A stretch of DNA of 64,000 nt, taken from Dryas octopetala. Taxonomy: Eukaryota; Streptophyta; Magnoliopsida; Rosales; Rosaceae. Of this stretch, positions 36,155 to 48,245 are shown one piece after another. Where the stretch lies: contig OY992835.1 of the NCBI GenBank assembly GCA_963921425.1, forward strand, positions 18,476,001 through 18,540,000, in the 5' to 3' direction. Position 1 is the first letter of the stretch. Every line of letters starts with the position of its first letter. The notes beneath the pieces are model-generated. The model searched no databases and was not told the DNA's origin. It saw nothing but the letters and a program-made list of their open reading frames with translations. Position numbers and translations under genes: made by a program.

Positions 36155-39100
36155 TTACACAGAGAGAGGAAATGAAAACACATTACGGTATTCTGCAAGA
36201 GCCCAAATTGGGAAGATATTCCTGTAGGCTGCATAGTGTAACATGGCATTCCTCATGAAAACTCCCATCAGTTCCTGTCATGAGGAGAAAAGAGTAAAGA
36301 TGAGTAACATGTGGCTTGTACTTAGTAAGTGAACACTAAATATCAGAAATTCAAGGATGTAAAAAATATGATATCCTTTTCTATTTTCCCCTGCTGCACA
36401 ATATATATTGTTTAAGAATTGTACCTGTTGAGGGAAATCGCCACTTTCCAGTTGAGAATTGATCAACAGCTTTGCAGCTCGGTGAATAGGAGTAGGGTCT
36501 CTCTCAACCTATTACTCGAAAATGAAAAAAAAAAAAAATCAATTTGAAAATTTAGCTCGGTGAATAGGAGTAGGGGAATGTGTACAAGTAAAAGAACTGG
36601 GGAAGTGGCACATAGATGTATAAATCATGTACTAACCTGTCCGCCATGAATTAAACCCATCATTCCCATTGCAGTCTGCACCAAATTCGACCGGTCACCT
36701 TCAAGAGGTGTATAGATCTGTATTACCAATTCCAGAGAATAATTTGAGTTTATTCTGGTCAAGAGACAAGAATCTCATACTTCATTTACCAATGAATCTA
36801 AGAAAAATAGATGCACAGTATATCTTGGAGTACATAAGCGGGTCCAATTGATATTTGATGGTTAAGGATAAAAGGCAAAAAGCCCAGTCCACACATAATT
36901 CCTGTAAAGGGGAAGAAGAAAAAGAAAAAGAAAAAGAAAGAGAAAATGTACCTTGTTTGTACAAGAAGTGTAGCTCTCTCCCCAACCACCATCATGTCTC
37001 TGTGTTTTGAGTAAAAATTCAACTCCTCTGCGTACAGCCTCACAGTTATAGTAAGTCTTGCCAGCAGCCTCTAACCCTCTAATTGCAAACCATGTTCCAT
37101 ACATGAAGCAGATTCCCCAGTTTCCATACCTACGAAAATGCTTTTCTATTTTAGTTTATTTCTCTTACACGAGATAAACATAAATATGTCATAAAATTTT
37201 ATTTTAGGCAAATATACCATGAGCCATCAGGCTTTTGTGTGTCTTCAATGAACACTACAGCATTGGTGATGAAATTATCGATCTGTTTCTTTCTATGGCC
37301 AGGGAATAACTTCCTAAACAAAGCTAATGCCTGGATTGAAGACGAGGTGCACTCTGTATAGCTGCATGACTCTTACATTAGTCTTCAAGGAATGTAGTAG
37401 TACTCTACAGAATAAAGAATTACAGAATGGAGTGTGGGGTCAAGAATTTTACTCGTATTCAATGACGATATCCTCCATAAATTCTACAGGATTGAGCCAC
37501 TTGAGGGGAATAATTGAATATAGGCATGTCAGGATACATAACAAAACAGTGGAATTTAAAAATATTTGGTCATGTATAAGATTTTCTGTATCTACCTCCA
37601 ACCATTTTGGGGCTCCTGTTGGCTCCCAGGCTGATACACCACCATTTGGACTCTGATTCAAATCATACAATTGAGTTTATTAGTACCATGATGTACTTCT
37701 TATATAATAAGTACTAATGAGAAAATACAAATAAGTGAGTTTCTTCATTTCAGGGATCAATATGAAAACTTCCCCAATTAAAAAGATGTGCTAGAAGACA
37801 AACAGGTAATACAATCTAATCCTCACCTGCAGAGAAATTATTACATTGACAGCATCATAAAAACGCTCAGGTTCCATCTGTTCACCAACTAGTTGTGGTG
37901 GCTTCATTGATAACAATAGGCAACACTGTGCAATATAACAATGGTATATGCTGTAAGCAATATATAATTGTTATGGATAAGGCTCAACCCTCAACTTCTG
38001 AAAGCATATGAGTCAAAATAAGTACCTCCAGAGCTTCTGCAGTACAGTCAGAAACTTGCCATCCATGGTCTCGATCAGAGAAAGTCCATGCTCCTTTAGA
38101 AATGTGACGAAAATGGGCTAAAAAGTCACCAGAAGGATTTTCCCTAACCTAGAACATTATGAGTGAATAAATATTTTAGCTGACTGAAAATGTAGAAGGA
38201 GAAAATAAGATACTTCATGAACAAAGTATATAGTAAACAGAGAAGTACAGAAAATAACAGAAACCTGAGATTTCTTCAGGTAATCATGTGCTTTCTTAAG
38301 TACAGATCCAAGTTCATCACTGAGATTTCCAACAATCAAAGCTTGAATGGAAAGACTAGCATCCCACGCCTGACTACCAAAACTCTGCATATGAATAGAA
38401 AGTATCTCAGACAAAAAAAAAAAAAAAAAAAGAATAGAAAGTATCAAAATCAGTACTTTGGTGGCCCAAGTAGCACTTCCAACAATTTTGAACTTAAAAC
38501 CTGAGCATACAGTCAGGGGAAATAGTTATACAAACCTGCGTTGTTATTCCATCTTCTGCCACCCATACGTAATCTGCAACCCTTGCAAGATGCTTCTTAT
38601 AAGATTCCCCATTCGGATCTTCAGCCCAGCAAGCAAGCATATTTAATGGCTGCCATAGTCAAATGACAGCACGTTACCAAAAACAGCAGACATATCCGGC
38701 TTCAACAGATTATATATTCATTCCGCCTTACTTTCCTGAACTAATAATCTGATTACCTTTTCGACACCTCCAATTGTAATGTATCGACTATTCTCATCTT
38801 CATAATGAATATGTTCAATCGTTTGTTTAAGAGCCTTCTCTCTCAACTTTTTGAAGGGCCAGCGAGCAAGAAGAGGCTCACACATTGTGTAAAGACTATC
38901 CCACATTACACATTGTAACTTACCATGGGGATAGTAATTATCCTCCTGCATTGAAAATATGCATGACAAAAATTTTTTAATAACATAAAAATGCTGCACT
39001 ATTATATGAATCAAAATTAAAGGTGCAAACCATGTAAACTCACCTTTGCACACAGATGGCGCACCTTGCTCCACTGAATTTTACTGTAAGGTTCATTATA

Positions 39101-41936
39101 GATTTCTTCTCTCAATTCTAGAATGAGAGGTGTAATGGGGCCAACAAATCTTTTCCCAAACAAATACGACATAGGCAAGTAAGTCAACCGACAATAACAC
39201 AACAAGTTTGCTGCAAATATAAAGTATTAATTAGAATGAGAAATTTAAGAACCATAGAAACTTGTATCTGAGTATTCCATATCTAAAGAAGGGAAAGAAA
39301 AACATCTATTTGTCACCCAGGCTACAAAAGAGATAGTCCACTTCCAAGTCAAGTTACAATCTTTTCATTGAACATAAAATTGACTAATTTCTCACATGGT
39401 CAGCTAAATATGGTCAGTTGGGAAAGTCCTAAAAGCATTATCCAATTTTCAAAGTTCAAGCAGTAAAAGAAATTGCGCAAACCTGGATTAAAAGGGAGCA
39501 AAGATGGATAGGCCCAAAACTCTGGGGGCATAGGGTTGCTTCCCTCCCAATCATACACACCAAGTATCTACAATAGAAGATAAATTTAATCATCTGAGAC
39601 AGACTGCAATAAGTACTCTAGTGAGAATAAGATTACTATCTGAGTTAATACTAAAAGTGGTCATACTGCCATCCAAGTCTTTCCCCAAGATGATGAATGT
39701 GTTGCACCACCATGATCAAGAATCCACTTCCGTGCCCTTGCGCAAGCGTTGTCTAGACCCCCATCGGGTCCTTCTCCAAGTAGACGCATACAAATGTAGT
39801 TGAGAAGTGTACAAAACATCATACTAGGAGCCTGTATGTCTAATCCCCACCCACCATCTTTGTTCTGCAATGTACAAAATTCTATAAGCTCAATTGGAGA
39901 AAGTGGCCAGATTAGAGCCATGTGTAATCCCACATCGAGTAAATAAGGAGTTCTCTACCTATTGTTATATAAAGAAAGAAACTACACACTAATACGCAGG
40001 AATTTCGGTAAAACCCCATACCCGTTTGGAGGTGCGGTGGCTAAAGTGAGGGAATACCACACAACAGTAAGCTTTATAATCTAGAAAACAGAAACAGAAG
40101 TAGTTGTTCATCTAATGAAACACATATCACACATAAGCATATTACCTGGTGATTATATATGTACCTAAGCATTTCCTTACAATGCTCTGCAGAGAAAGCA
40201 ATACTAAGATGCCCTGTAATGTACAGGGCCATGACCTGCATTTTGTGGGAAAAAAGAAAAACAAAATGGTGAAAATTAGTATTAAAATCTAATTTGCTCC
40301 AAAACCCAGATGTTAATATGATTGTTTGGTACTTTGGTTTTGGCAATTTGACAAAGCATATTACTTTTATGGTGAAAATCAGTATAAAAATCCAATTGCT
40401 CCAAAACACAGGTTTACCAATTTCATCTACAGCATGATTAATTTTGCTGTTTAGAGTAAATTACATATGATTGTTTGGTACTTTGTTTTTGCAGTTTGGC
40501 AAAAGCAAGTTAATTTTACATGTTCTTGCATATATTGTGGGAATGAAGAGTAGTGCTCACCATGGGAGGAACGTAAAACATAGGGCCAGCAATTTGAGCA
40601 GGCCAATGGCCATGGGGTGATTGCAAGGCTGACCAGAAGTTAGCAGCCCTTCTGAATGCAGCTGTGGCCTTTTCATATCTACAATATTCCTCATCACCAT
40701 CCTGTACTTTCACTTGGGGAATTGCTTGTTTGAAGTTTTTCTCTCTTAGAAGCTAAAGAATATGGTAATTGAAAACAAAACACAAAACTTAAATTGTGTG
40801 CAGTAACAAGAACATAATCAATGCTGTTAATCACAAACTGTACATATGTTTTCCCAGAGGAGTTATGATTACTATATAGGACCATTAAATTTTTTAATGT
40901 ATCGAGGTAAACTAAATAGTGTTATGATTACTGTATAGAATTGTCAAATAATATTTAATTTGCACCTTCCTACAATCCTACCTATTATTTTGGATTAAAA
41001 CCTTAAATTCTTTTGTGATATTAAAGTTAATTAATAATTCATGTGTAAGGCTCAACCGCCCACATGGAGTCCCACCACCTTATGTGGCACCATATGTGTC
41101 CATCCCAGGTTATGTGGCAGTGTGGCACCATGTGTGTCCATCCCATGTTATGTCCATCCCACGTTATGTGGCACCCACACATATATATATATATATATAT
41201 ATGTCATACCAATTACCATGTTATGTGGCACCATATGTGTCCATCCCATGTTATGTAGCACCATATATATGTTTCCCCGGCCTCGTTATCATAGCAAGAG
41301 TTTCCACTTGGGAAGGCAAAGGATACTAAAAAAATCAAACTCTTATGAAATAAATGAATGGTTAATGCTTCTTTAGCTGTAATTCCTTTTTATGTTATAA
41401 TGGTATTTACTCATGTGGACTCATATGGGTTCCCTCTCAATTACAGAGATGGTATATGGTATGATCAGCTAAGTTAGTCTCCAGTGCCAGCCCTCAAGGG
41501 GGGCACCGAGTGCGACCGCCTAGGGCCCACTTTCAAGGGGGGCTCACAAATTTTTATATTATGTATATATTAATATATATATATATATATTAAAAAAAAT
41601 AGTTGTTGGGTTTATTTATAATGTATTCGCTGTAATTAGGTCTTTCTACTTATTGTGTCAGAGCTGTAGTTATCCAGTTTCTTTCTTTGGGCTTAGGCCC
41701 CCCTTTGTACAAAAAAAAAAAAAAATTAGGCCCTTTTAAGATATAAAGTTTGGATTCTGCAATCTATTTTTCCTTGATTATTAGTTGAAAGCCACCTTTT
41801 TATTTTTTTTATTTCCTTAATTTGTGTTTGGCCAACTTGCTTCATTTTTTCTTTGGCTTCTCACATGAATCACAAGAGAAGCAAGCCAACATCCTCATCT
41901 GCATGGTAGTGAGTCCTTTTTGGCCTTGGGTTTACA

Positions 41937-41969
<33 letters not shown>

Positions 41970-42786
41970 CAAAACTACATGTCTTCTTTCTGGAAAGTTG
42001 GATTCAAAGAGCATTTTGCTTTGAATTGGCAAAGACGGATCTTTGCCTCTCCATATAGTCTTGTAGAAAACTGGTTTTTCTTTTTTTGTTCTCCACATGC
42101 TCTTTCAATTTGAAAGAAATTAGAGAGGTCCCATTGAGGCAAGAAGGTATTAATGTTTGAGTGTGTGTTTTTCCCTTTTAATTTTTCTCTTATATTCCTA
42201 TAAATTTTTTTTTTTTTCAATTATTTCTTGACGTTCAACCAAAAATTTCCTAATTGATTTCTTGATGTGATCGAAAATTTCCTAATTGATTTCTTGTCAA
42301 TTGTAAATTGTTTTGCAAAAGATTTTATTAGAGGCCTAATTTAGATTTCGCCCCTGGGCCTTCCAAAGTCAGGACCGGCCCTGTTAGTCTCAATAGTATT
42401 ATACTATCATCTCATACGAGAAAAAATTGCATGTAACAGGTGTATACATTTTTTCTTTCACAATAAATAGTTACATGACTAATATGTGAGAAGATGTTGA
42501 GAGAATACAGTTGTATATATATATATCCGTTGCATGAAAGTTTTTTCCTAACTATCTCATACGTACAGTTGATTGTACAAACCTGCATTCTGCAGAGGAG
42601 GTCACTGCAAGGCTTTTGCTTGTGACGATTGTTGTAAAAATGTTGACGAGCATCTTCAACCTGGGCTCGCTCCTCAGGTGTGCCTGCATGAGGGTCAAAC
42701 TCCCATGTCTGTCTTCCCACAAAGTCGTTTGTGCTGAATAAGTAAGGGTCCTTTGCACCTTCAGCTCCAAACTTAAGCTTCCACAT
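36155..42786 (-). CDS. OSC gene C: oxidosqualene cyclase, possibly lupeol-type
   Basis: Paralogue of gene B, 763 residues in 18 exons: 42786-42583, 40752-40561, 40235-40146, 39864-39667, 39567-39483, 39210-39044, 38945-38757, 38649-38536, 38384-38265, 38148-38026, 37925-37827, 37652-37596, 37499-37453, 37361-37218, 37129-36952, 36717-36637, 36508-36425, 36274-36155. All junctions are GT-AG and in phase, with no disabling change. DCTAE starts at D487; the product-influencing motif is LLCYCR (Leu260), as in B. Intron 1 is about 1.8 kb because of a hAT insertion and a minisatellite; intron 3 carries a ~180-bp insert with promoter-like motifs. Introns and exons around exons 9-10 are almost identical to B. 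Likely makes a lupeol- or amyrin-type triterpene; the product is not proven. Confidence 0.94.
39898..40078 (+). promoter_or_regulatory. Insert in gene C intron 3 with snRNA-type promoter motifs
   Basis: Gene B's corresponding intron lacks this ~180 bp. On the plus strand it has ATCCCACATCG (39927-39937), an exact match to the plant snRNA upstream sequence element RTCCCACATCG. TATATAAA follows at 39966-39973, 28 bases later. The downstream part (about 39995-40075) matches no snRNA I recognise. The spacing falls between the usual Pol III and Pol II values, and similar motifs occur in some retrotransposon LTRs. It is either a mobile snRNA-like unit or an LTR fragment. Antisense to gene C. Confidence 0.35.
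41083..41275. repeat. Minisatellite in gene C intron 1
   Basis: Imperfect copies of a ~30-bp unit built from TTATGTGGCACCATATGTG and TCCATCCCATG are repeated about five times, split by a (TA)n run at about 41182-41202. The unit is open in three frames, which is a by-product of the repeat. Confidence 0.8.
41482..42383. mobile_element. Non-autonomous hAT element in gene C intron 1, 902 bp
   Basis: The ends CAGTGCCAGCCCT and (reversed) CAGGGCCGGTCCT are imperfect inverted repeats of the CAGGGCCGGCCCT type. The exact octamer TTAGTCTC flanks both sides (41474-41481 and 42384-42391), the 8-bp duplication of hAT elements. Gene B intron 1 lacks it. The interior is AT-rich with T-runs and has no transposase. 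Being inside an intron it need not harm gene C, but it doubles the intron's length. Confidence 0.88.
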
Positions 42787-42900
42787 TATTTAGTCAATCT
42801 TTGATGATCTTCAGCAGTACGTGACTAGACTACTTATGAACTTAGAGATGGTTGTGAACTTGTGATATAGTATAAGAAGCCTCCCATATATATAGTACAT
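42787..42900 (-). promoter_or_regulatory. Gene C core promoter
   Basis: A TATATATA run at 42886-42894 (minus-strand CTATATATAT followed by GGGAGG) lies about 100 bases from the start codon, giving a predicted leader of about 70 bases. No leader intron is evident. Unlike gene B, this promoter segment is not duplicated. Confidence 0.5.
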
Positions 42901-43051
42901 AGAGGGCATATGGCCGACCCATAAGTCATGTTAATTAAGCCATGCATTGCAGTTAACTTTGACCAAAATGAAACGTACAATAATACACACTTTCCTAAAG
43001 AACTAAATAAGAGATATATATGGTGTTAACTTGAAACATATATATATGTCT

Positions 43052-43599
43052 GAGGAAATTACAGATTTGGTCCATTTATTTTATACCTAGTTCAATTTTG
43101 GTCCACGATCTTTTTTAAGTTCTGTTTTGGTCCACTAATTGTTTCATTTGTTCAATAAAGGTCCAGATTTGTGACTTTAAATCCTTTGGGTTGTGTTTTC
43201 TTCAATTATAATTGAAGTATAAGTTATATTTTATCATTCCTTAGTCATAAAAACAAATTTGGAGAATTATAATCTAAGAGAATTGAGATTAGGTGAAATT
43301 TGAAAAATTGGCAGTTTCGGATACCCTACTTTGGGGTCAATTATCTTGAGTTTTAGAACTTCAATTTGGATGATCTTTATATGTTTGTAAAGAAGAAATG
43401 CATAGCTTTAAAATAAGTATATATTTGCTGAATTTGGGTGAAATTTGATAGGATAAAAGACAGACCAAATTTGAGAAAACAAATCTGGACCTTTATTGAA
43501 CAAGTGAAATAATTAGTGGATCAAAACAGAACTTAAAAAAGATTGTGGACCAAAATTGAACTAGGTATAAAATAACTGGACTAAATCTGCAATTTCCTC
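43052..43599. mobile_element. Mutator-like MITE, 548 bp, 10-bp TSD
   Basis: Starts GAGGAAATTACAGATTTGG and ends with a near reverse complement. The inverted arms extend over 100 bp on each side (TTGGTCCACGATCTTTTTTA-type against its inverse). The exact decamer ATATATGTCT flanks it (43042-43051 and 43600-43609). A 9-10-bp duplication and long inverted ends indicate a Mutator-like origin. It sits ~260 bp upstream of gene C. Non-coding. Confidence 0.85.
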
Positions 43600-43998
43600 A
43601 TATATGTCTGGTCCACTTATTTTTTTGTGTTGACCTTTTTGGGAAAGAATTCTAGACAGCATGTCACAATAAAAAGTGCAAGGAAGGGACTTACGTCAAT
43701 TAAATTCATTAAAAGTTAACTTAGTGTGAATTGAACTATTGAAGCCCATAGTACGTAATTTTTCATACAATAATATATGTGAAGAAACTTGACCTGCTGT
43801 ATGGCACATACTTCATCTATTTTACTCTTAACTGGTTAATAATGATGGCCATGTTGGTGATAGTGACATAATATGTCTTTAAAATCAAACTTAAATTTTG
43901 GGGACAAAGTGGTAGTATGGTGACAGCAAGAAAGAAAAAGTGTGGTAGAGCATTATCAAGAAGACAAGAATGTATGGCGTGCAAGAGATAGCTTAAAG

Positions 43999-44669
43999 AG
44001 AAGACAACAAAAGAGTACCACAAGATTTGAAAATCTTATATTTATAAAAAAAACACAAAACTTGTATGAATCCAGCGTACTGCATACGTAGTATGGTGAT
44101 TTCTCTTAAGATTTATAGTCCTTGGCGTGATGAAATCTCTTTGTAGTGAAAACTTTTTCTTGTTCGTAGATTGTTAAATGGCTCGACCGTAGTTTATATT
44201 ATTAATTATTATATTGTTAATTTCTTTGTAGGGAAAAAACTCGAGAAATTATTTTGTATAATCGATACATTGTCACGTGATATAATTAGTTTATGTGTTA
44301 TAACATAGGTGAATGTTATTAATACTATACCCTACTAATATAAATATATCGTCTAATAATATCCTTATACGTTGGATTAGTTATACTACATATCGGTATA
44401 TCGGTTATACTCTATAATTTTTTTTGTTTTAAAAAAGAAGAAAACAAAAGAGTACCACAAGATTTGAAAATCTTATTTTTATGAAAAAAACACAAAAAAC
44501 TTGTACGAATCCAGCGTACGTAGTACGGTGATTTCTCTTAAGATTTATAGTTAGTGGCGTACTGGCGTGATGAAATCTTTTCTTTTAGTACATGTTTTTG
44601 TTTGCTAAATTCAAGTTACTTAAAGCCTGTCTTGTAGTGAAAGCTTTTTCTTGTTGATAGATTGTTAAA
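43999..44669. repeat. Tandem duplication (~240-bp copies) around a MITE
   Basis: Copy 1 at 43999-44244 and copy 2 at 44434-44669 share AGTACCACAAGATTTGAAAA, the GAATCCAGCGTAC block, TTCTCTTAAGATTTATAG and the TTTTTCTTGTT..TAGATTGTTAAA end. MITE X lies between them. Copy 2 is broken after TGTTAAA by the insertion at 44670-45279 and resumes at 45280-45350. Confidence 0.75.
44245..44424. mobile_element. MITE family X, copy 2
   Basis: Same ends and interior as 2121-2300: TATAATCGATACATTGTCACG at the left, a TATGTGTTATAACAT centre and GGTATATCGGTTATA at the right. It is more diverged at its left end than copy 1. About 180 bp, non-coding. Confidence 0.7.
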
Positions 44670-45279
44670 GAGAGCTGCTATTTGCACACTTTTTTTTTTG
44701 TACACAGTTTTCTCTTACACACCTCCTACCATTTTCTAAAATTTAAAATTTCTCTTTCACACACTCCTTCCATTACCAAAATACCCCAACCTCATTAATC
44801 TCACAAAAATTTCTTACTACACACCCACCTAATTCAAACACTACACACCCTACCCCAAATGTGAATTTTTAAATAAAAAAAAAAAACAAAGAACAAAAAA
44901 AAAAAATGTTGAAACCAGCCACCCACCCGCAAGCCTCTGCCATCCCAGCCCCTCCTTCTCGGCCCTCCCCCTCCCTCACCCCGACAACCTCCCTCCCTTC
45001 CCCTCCTTCCCACTCTTCTTCCCTCACCCGATCACCTCCCTCTCTCTCTCTCTCCTCCCCGCAGCACCGACCCTCGTATTTCTCTCTCTTCCTCGCAGCA
45101 CCACCTCCTCCCCGCAACACCAACTTTAAAAAAAAAAAAAAAAAATTTGCAGGTTCGGCAGACTAGTGCCGAACCTGGCTATTTCGTTCGGCAGGTACCC
45201 GCCGAACAATCCTCTTCTATTTAGTGGATGTCTGCCGAACGAAATAGTCGAGTTCGGCACTAGTTATTTTTTATTTTCC
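44670..45279. mobile_element. Unclassified 610-bp insertion with GTTCGGCA inverted motifs
   Basis: Defined by the flanking duplication TGTTAAA (44663-44669 and 45280-45286) and by interruption of a tandem-duplicated host sequence. It starts GAGAGCTGCTATTTGCAC, has a T-run, a C-rich centre (44910-45110) and an A-run. It ends with a cluster of GTTCGGCA/TGCCGAAC inverted motifs (45153-45266). No transposase or terminal inverted repeats are evident, so its class is open. The C-rich centre is open on both strands for 84-86 codons but is low-complexity and not called as a gene. Confidence 0.6.
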
Positions 45280-45350
45280 TGTTAAATGGCTCCACCGTCC
45301 TAATTTATATTATTAATTATTATATTGTTTCCTTGTAGGGAGAAAAAACT

Positions 45351-46289
45351 CTTTTATAACAACAAAATTTAATCAAGATTGATGTGTACGTAACAAGAAA
45401 AAGTTTCATAATTCCCCAGATCAATCGGGTTTTCTGTTCCCATTAAAATATCATAATATTTGATAAATTAAAAAAGAGTCATTTAGATATACATCCATTT
45501 TCAACACCCTATTTTAGAATAGGCTCATTAGGTAGTTTAACACTTTTTATTATTTTTTTTCCTGATGTTAGCTAATAGTTTGGGTATTTATTTGATGATA
45601 TTTTCAAAATATACCATGCCTTTTTTATAGGTAGTCAAACACGTTAATTAAATGCGTTTTGAAAAACCTATACAATTAAAGACCTAAAAATCTTGCACAA
45701 TCCCAAAATCCGAATTTAACACCTAAAATACATTAATTAGAATTAAACACACAAAAGTCAAAACTCCAAAATCTTGCAATTGCCAAACCTCAAAAAATTT
45801 GCGATTCAAAAAATCCAAAAATCTTGCGATTGCAAGAATCACTCCGAATTCATAGGTGGCTACACGTCTCTTACGACATCTAATTCAAATTTTGTGGGTT
45901 TTGATGTTTGATTTGGTGGAGGTATCTTGATCGTGCGTTTGACACCTACAGGGGAGGTTTCGTAGTTCTACGACACCTATTGTACGTGTAGGTATGATCA
46001 TGCCCTCTTCTTTTCTAATTGATTTTGTAGAGATTTGTTTGTTTTTGGTGTAACAATGTTTGGGGATCGATGTTGGGTTCTCTCTCTAAAATAATTGATA
46101 ATTGAGAATTGAAGAATTGAAGAATCGAAGAAAGTTGGGGTTCTTTTGCTGGGGACGTTGGGTTCTTCTGCTATAGAATAGGTATATGCATAGGTAATAG
46201 TTATTTGGTCTATCCAAAAAACCTATATAATAGGTATATGCACGGGTAATAGGTATATGCCGCATCCAAACGTGTTTATTTTATTAGTA
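45351..46289. other. Spacer without recognised genes
   Basis: AT-rich; short repeats of AAATCTTGCGATTGC-type near 45770-45835 and GGTATATGCA near 46185-46260. Nothing coding is recognised. Confidence 0.5.
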
Positions 46290-46478
46290 ATGCCACACTT
46301 ACCACATTTTTATACCACAATTTCATATTATTTTACATGACATTCATACATTGGATACTAAAAATAAAAAATAAAACCTAAAAAAGAAAAAAGAAATACC
46401 ATGTCCAGTAAAATAATGACACATAAGGTGAGATATAAATATGGAATAAAAAATGTGGAACAATTAGCATTTCTGTTA
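46290..46478. mobile_element. MITE family Z, copy 2
   Basis: Aligns with 8765-8960: TACCACATTTTTATACCACA, the TTGGATACTAAAAATA block, TGTCCAGTAAAATAATGACA and a right end in ATGTGGAACAATTAGCAT. The outer AATGCCACACTTACC and its near inverse at the right are weak inverted repeats. Non-coding. Confidence 0.6.
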
Positions 46479-48245
46479 TTTTATATACATATGTAATAGC
46501 TCTCCATGTATTAGTTATCCAAAAAAACCTAAATCTGTGGATAGGTAATTCAATTATTATTAAACCTAGTGCAAAGGTTGCATATGTAGAAAAAAAAAAG
46601 GCTTGAGAGGTTTGATTGTTACCTACAGTACGTTCATGTAAATAGGAATGTTTAGCGATTGTCAAAATATTCTTGTTTGTTTGAATGACTTTTGTTCATA
46701 AAATACTTATTCACCCGGTTTGATAGTCATATATTTCCTAGTAACTAGGTTTGATTGTCAGAAACTATTTATTCACAAGATTTGAGTGTTGTAAACTACC
46801 TTTATAAAAGATTCGATCGTAATACATGCATTACCTTTTTTGAAGGTTTGTTAGTCAAAATCTACCTTTTTCAAGTTTTTTTAGTCCTTAATTTTTTTGG
46901 TAGGTTTGTTAGCCCGTTGAACCTTTTTATTTTATTTTTTTAAATTTTTATGAAACCTTAGTAGTTAGTACTAGTGTTATTAAAAAGAAACTACCTAGTG
47001 CACAAATGTAAATTTGAAAGTGGGTAACGGAGCTGACCCGTGTGTGCTCATGGGTCAGTTGTCCAGTCCATTTTACTAATATATACGAACCAAAACATGA
47101 TGAAGACCCAATAAGGTGCTTGCTTGCTCTTTCCATAGATCGATTCCAAGATTCACTTTTTAATCAGTGTTCAGATTAAATGCTCATGTACGTGTAGCCT
47201 TGATTGAGATAAAAAGTGCTGATGAAAAGGAAGAGGGGCTTCAATGTAATTAGCGCGCTTATTTAATGGGCCAAAATGGGGGTGCTCCTGCATCTTTTCC
47301 ATGGAGATTGAGGAGCTGCATTTTTATTTTTATTTTTTAAAATTTCTCTTATTTTTTATTTATAATTGATTTCTCAAATTTTTAAAACATTTTTAAGTGA
47401 TTAGATTATTTTCACAAATATGGCCCAAACAAAAAGATTAAATAAAAAATCTAACAGAGCCAAGGATACTTTGCAACTTTTCAAAATTTCAGATTTGACA
47501 TTGTAGCATTTTGAACTTCAGATAACGAAGTGAAATTTTATCCAAATCACATGCATGTTGCAAAGTGTAATTAACTAAGAATTAATATTTAGCATTTAAA
47601 AACGGCCAATACATATTTTTTGTCCATGAAATTTGTTCCTGCATGTTCTTTTATCTTTGTAGTTTTAGATCATATTAATAATGAAATATCTAAAATATTT
47701 ATTCATATGTATTGTCATATCATATTTTCGTCTACAAAATAAATTGAGTTAACAGTTTGGACCTAATAGTAAACATAATGAAAGTACGAGACTGAAATTG
47801 TTAAAATTGAAAAACGGGGACCAAAGTGGAAACTTCGTTAAACTATGAGGACAAAAAATGTACTTTGGCCTTTTTTTTTTTTTGGGTTTTGATCCTTAGT
47901 TTCTTTCCATTACCACTTTTGATCCAAACTTGAATTGGGTTCATTTACGTCAATGTTTCTTAGCATTTTTGTTGCTATAATTTCATTTTGTTATAACAAT
48001 TTACTCTAGCTAGTAAGCACAATAGCTTGCCCTTGCACCATTATACCAATTGATGCTGAAAAACTAACCACATCGATCAGTGACAGCGTTATCATTCCCC
48101 ACAATGTTAATTCGGATGCCACAAATTAAAGTGTCTTTTGCGGTGGTCGCCGTGGGAGCTTCTATAATGACTGCAGGCATAGAATGCCTGCAGCAAAAAA
48201 AAAAAAAAAAAAAAAAATAGATAACCTGCTGAACTGGTAAACAAG
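46479..48245. other. Spacer without recognised genes
   Basis: AT-rich DNA with T-runs (47870-47883) and an A-run of ~24 (48193-48217) directly before the palindromic array. Repeated phrases such as GTTTGATTGTCA near 46700-46800 hint at old duplications. No gene is supported. Confidence 0.45.

Noticed and set aside
39995..40078. A known spliceosomal snRNA, U3, 7SL, MRP or telomerase RNA downstream of the promoter-like motifs
   Set aside because: The downstream sequence does not match the 5' ends or conserved boxes of the RNAs I know, so no identity is given.
19595..42786. Genes B and C as pseudogenes, suggested by short broken open frames
   Set aside because: Assembling all 18 exons gives uninterrupted reading frames of normal length with intact DCTAE motifs and GT-AG sites.
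44869..45166. Pro/Ser-rich and Glu/Gly-rich open frames of 84-86 codons
   Set aside because: They arise from the C-rich centre of the 44670-45279 insertion, overlap each other on opposite strands and lack any domain.
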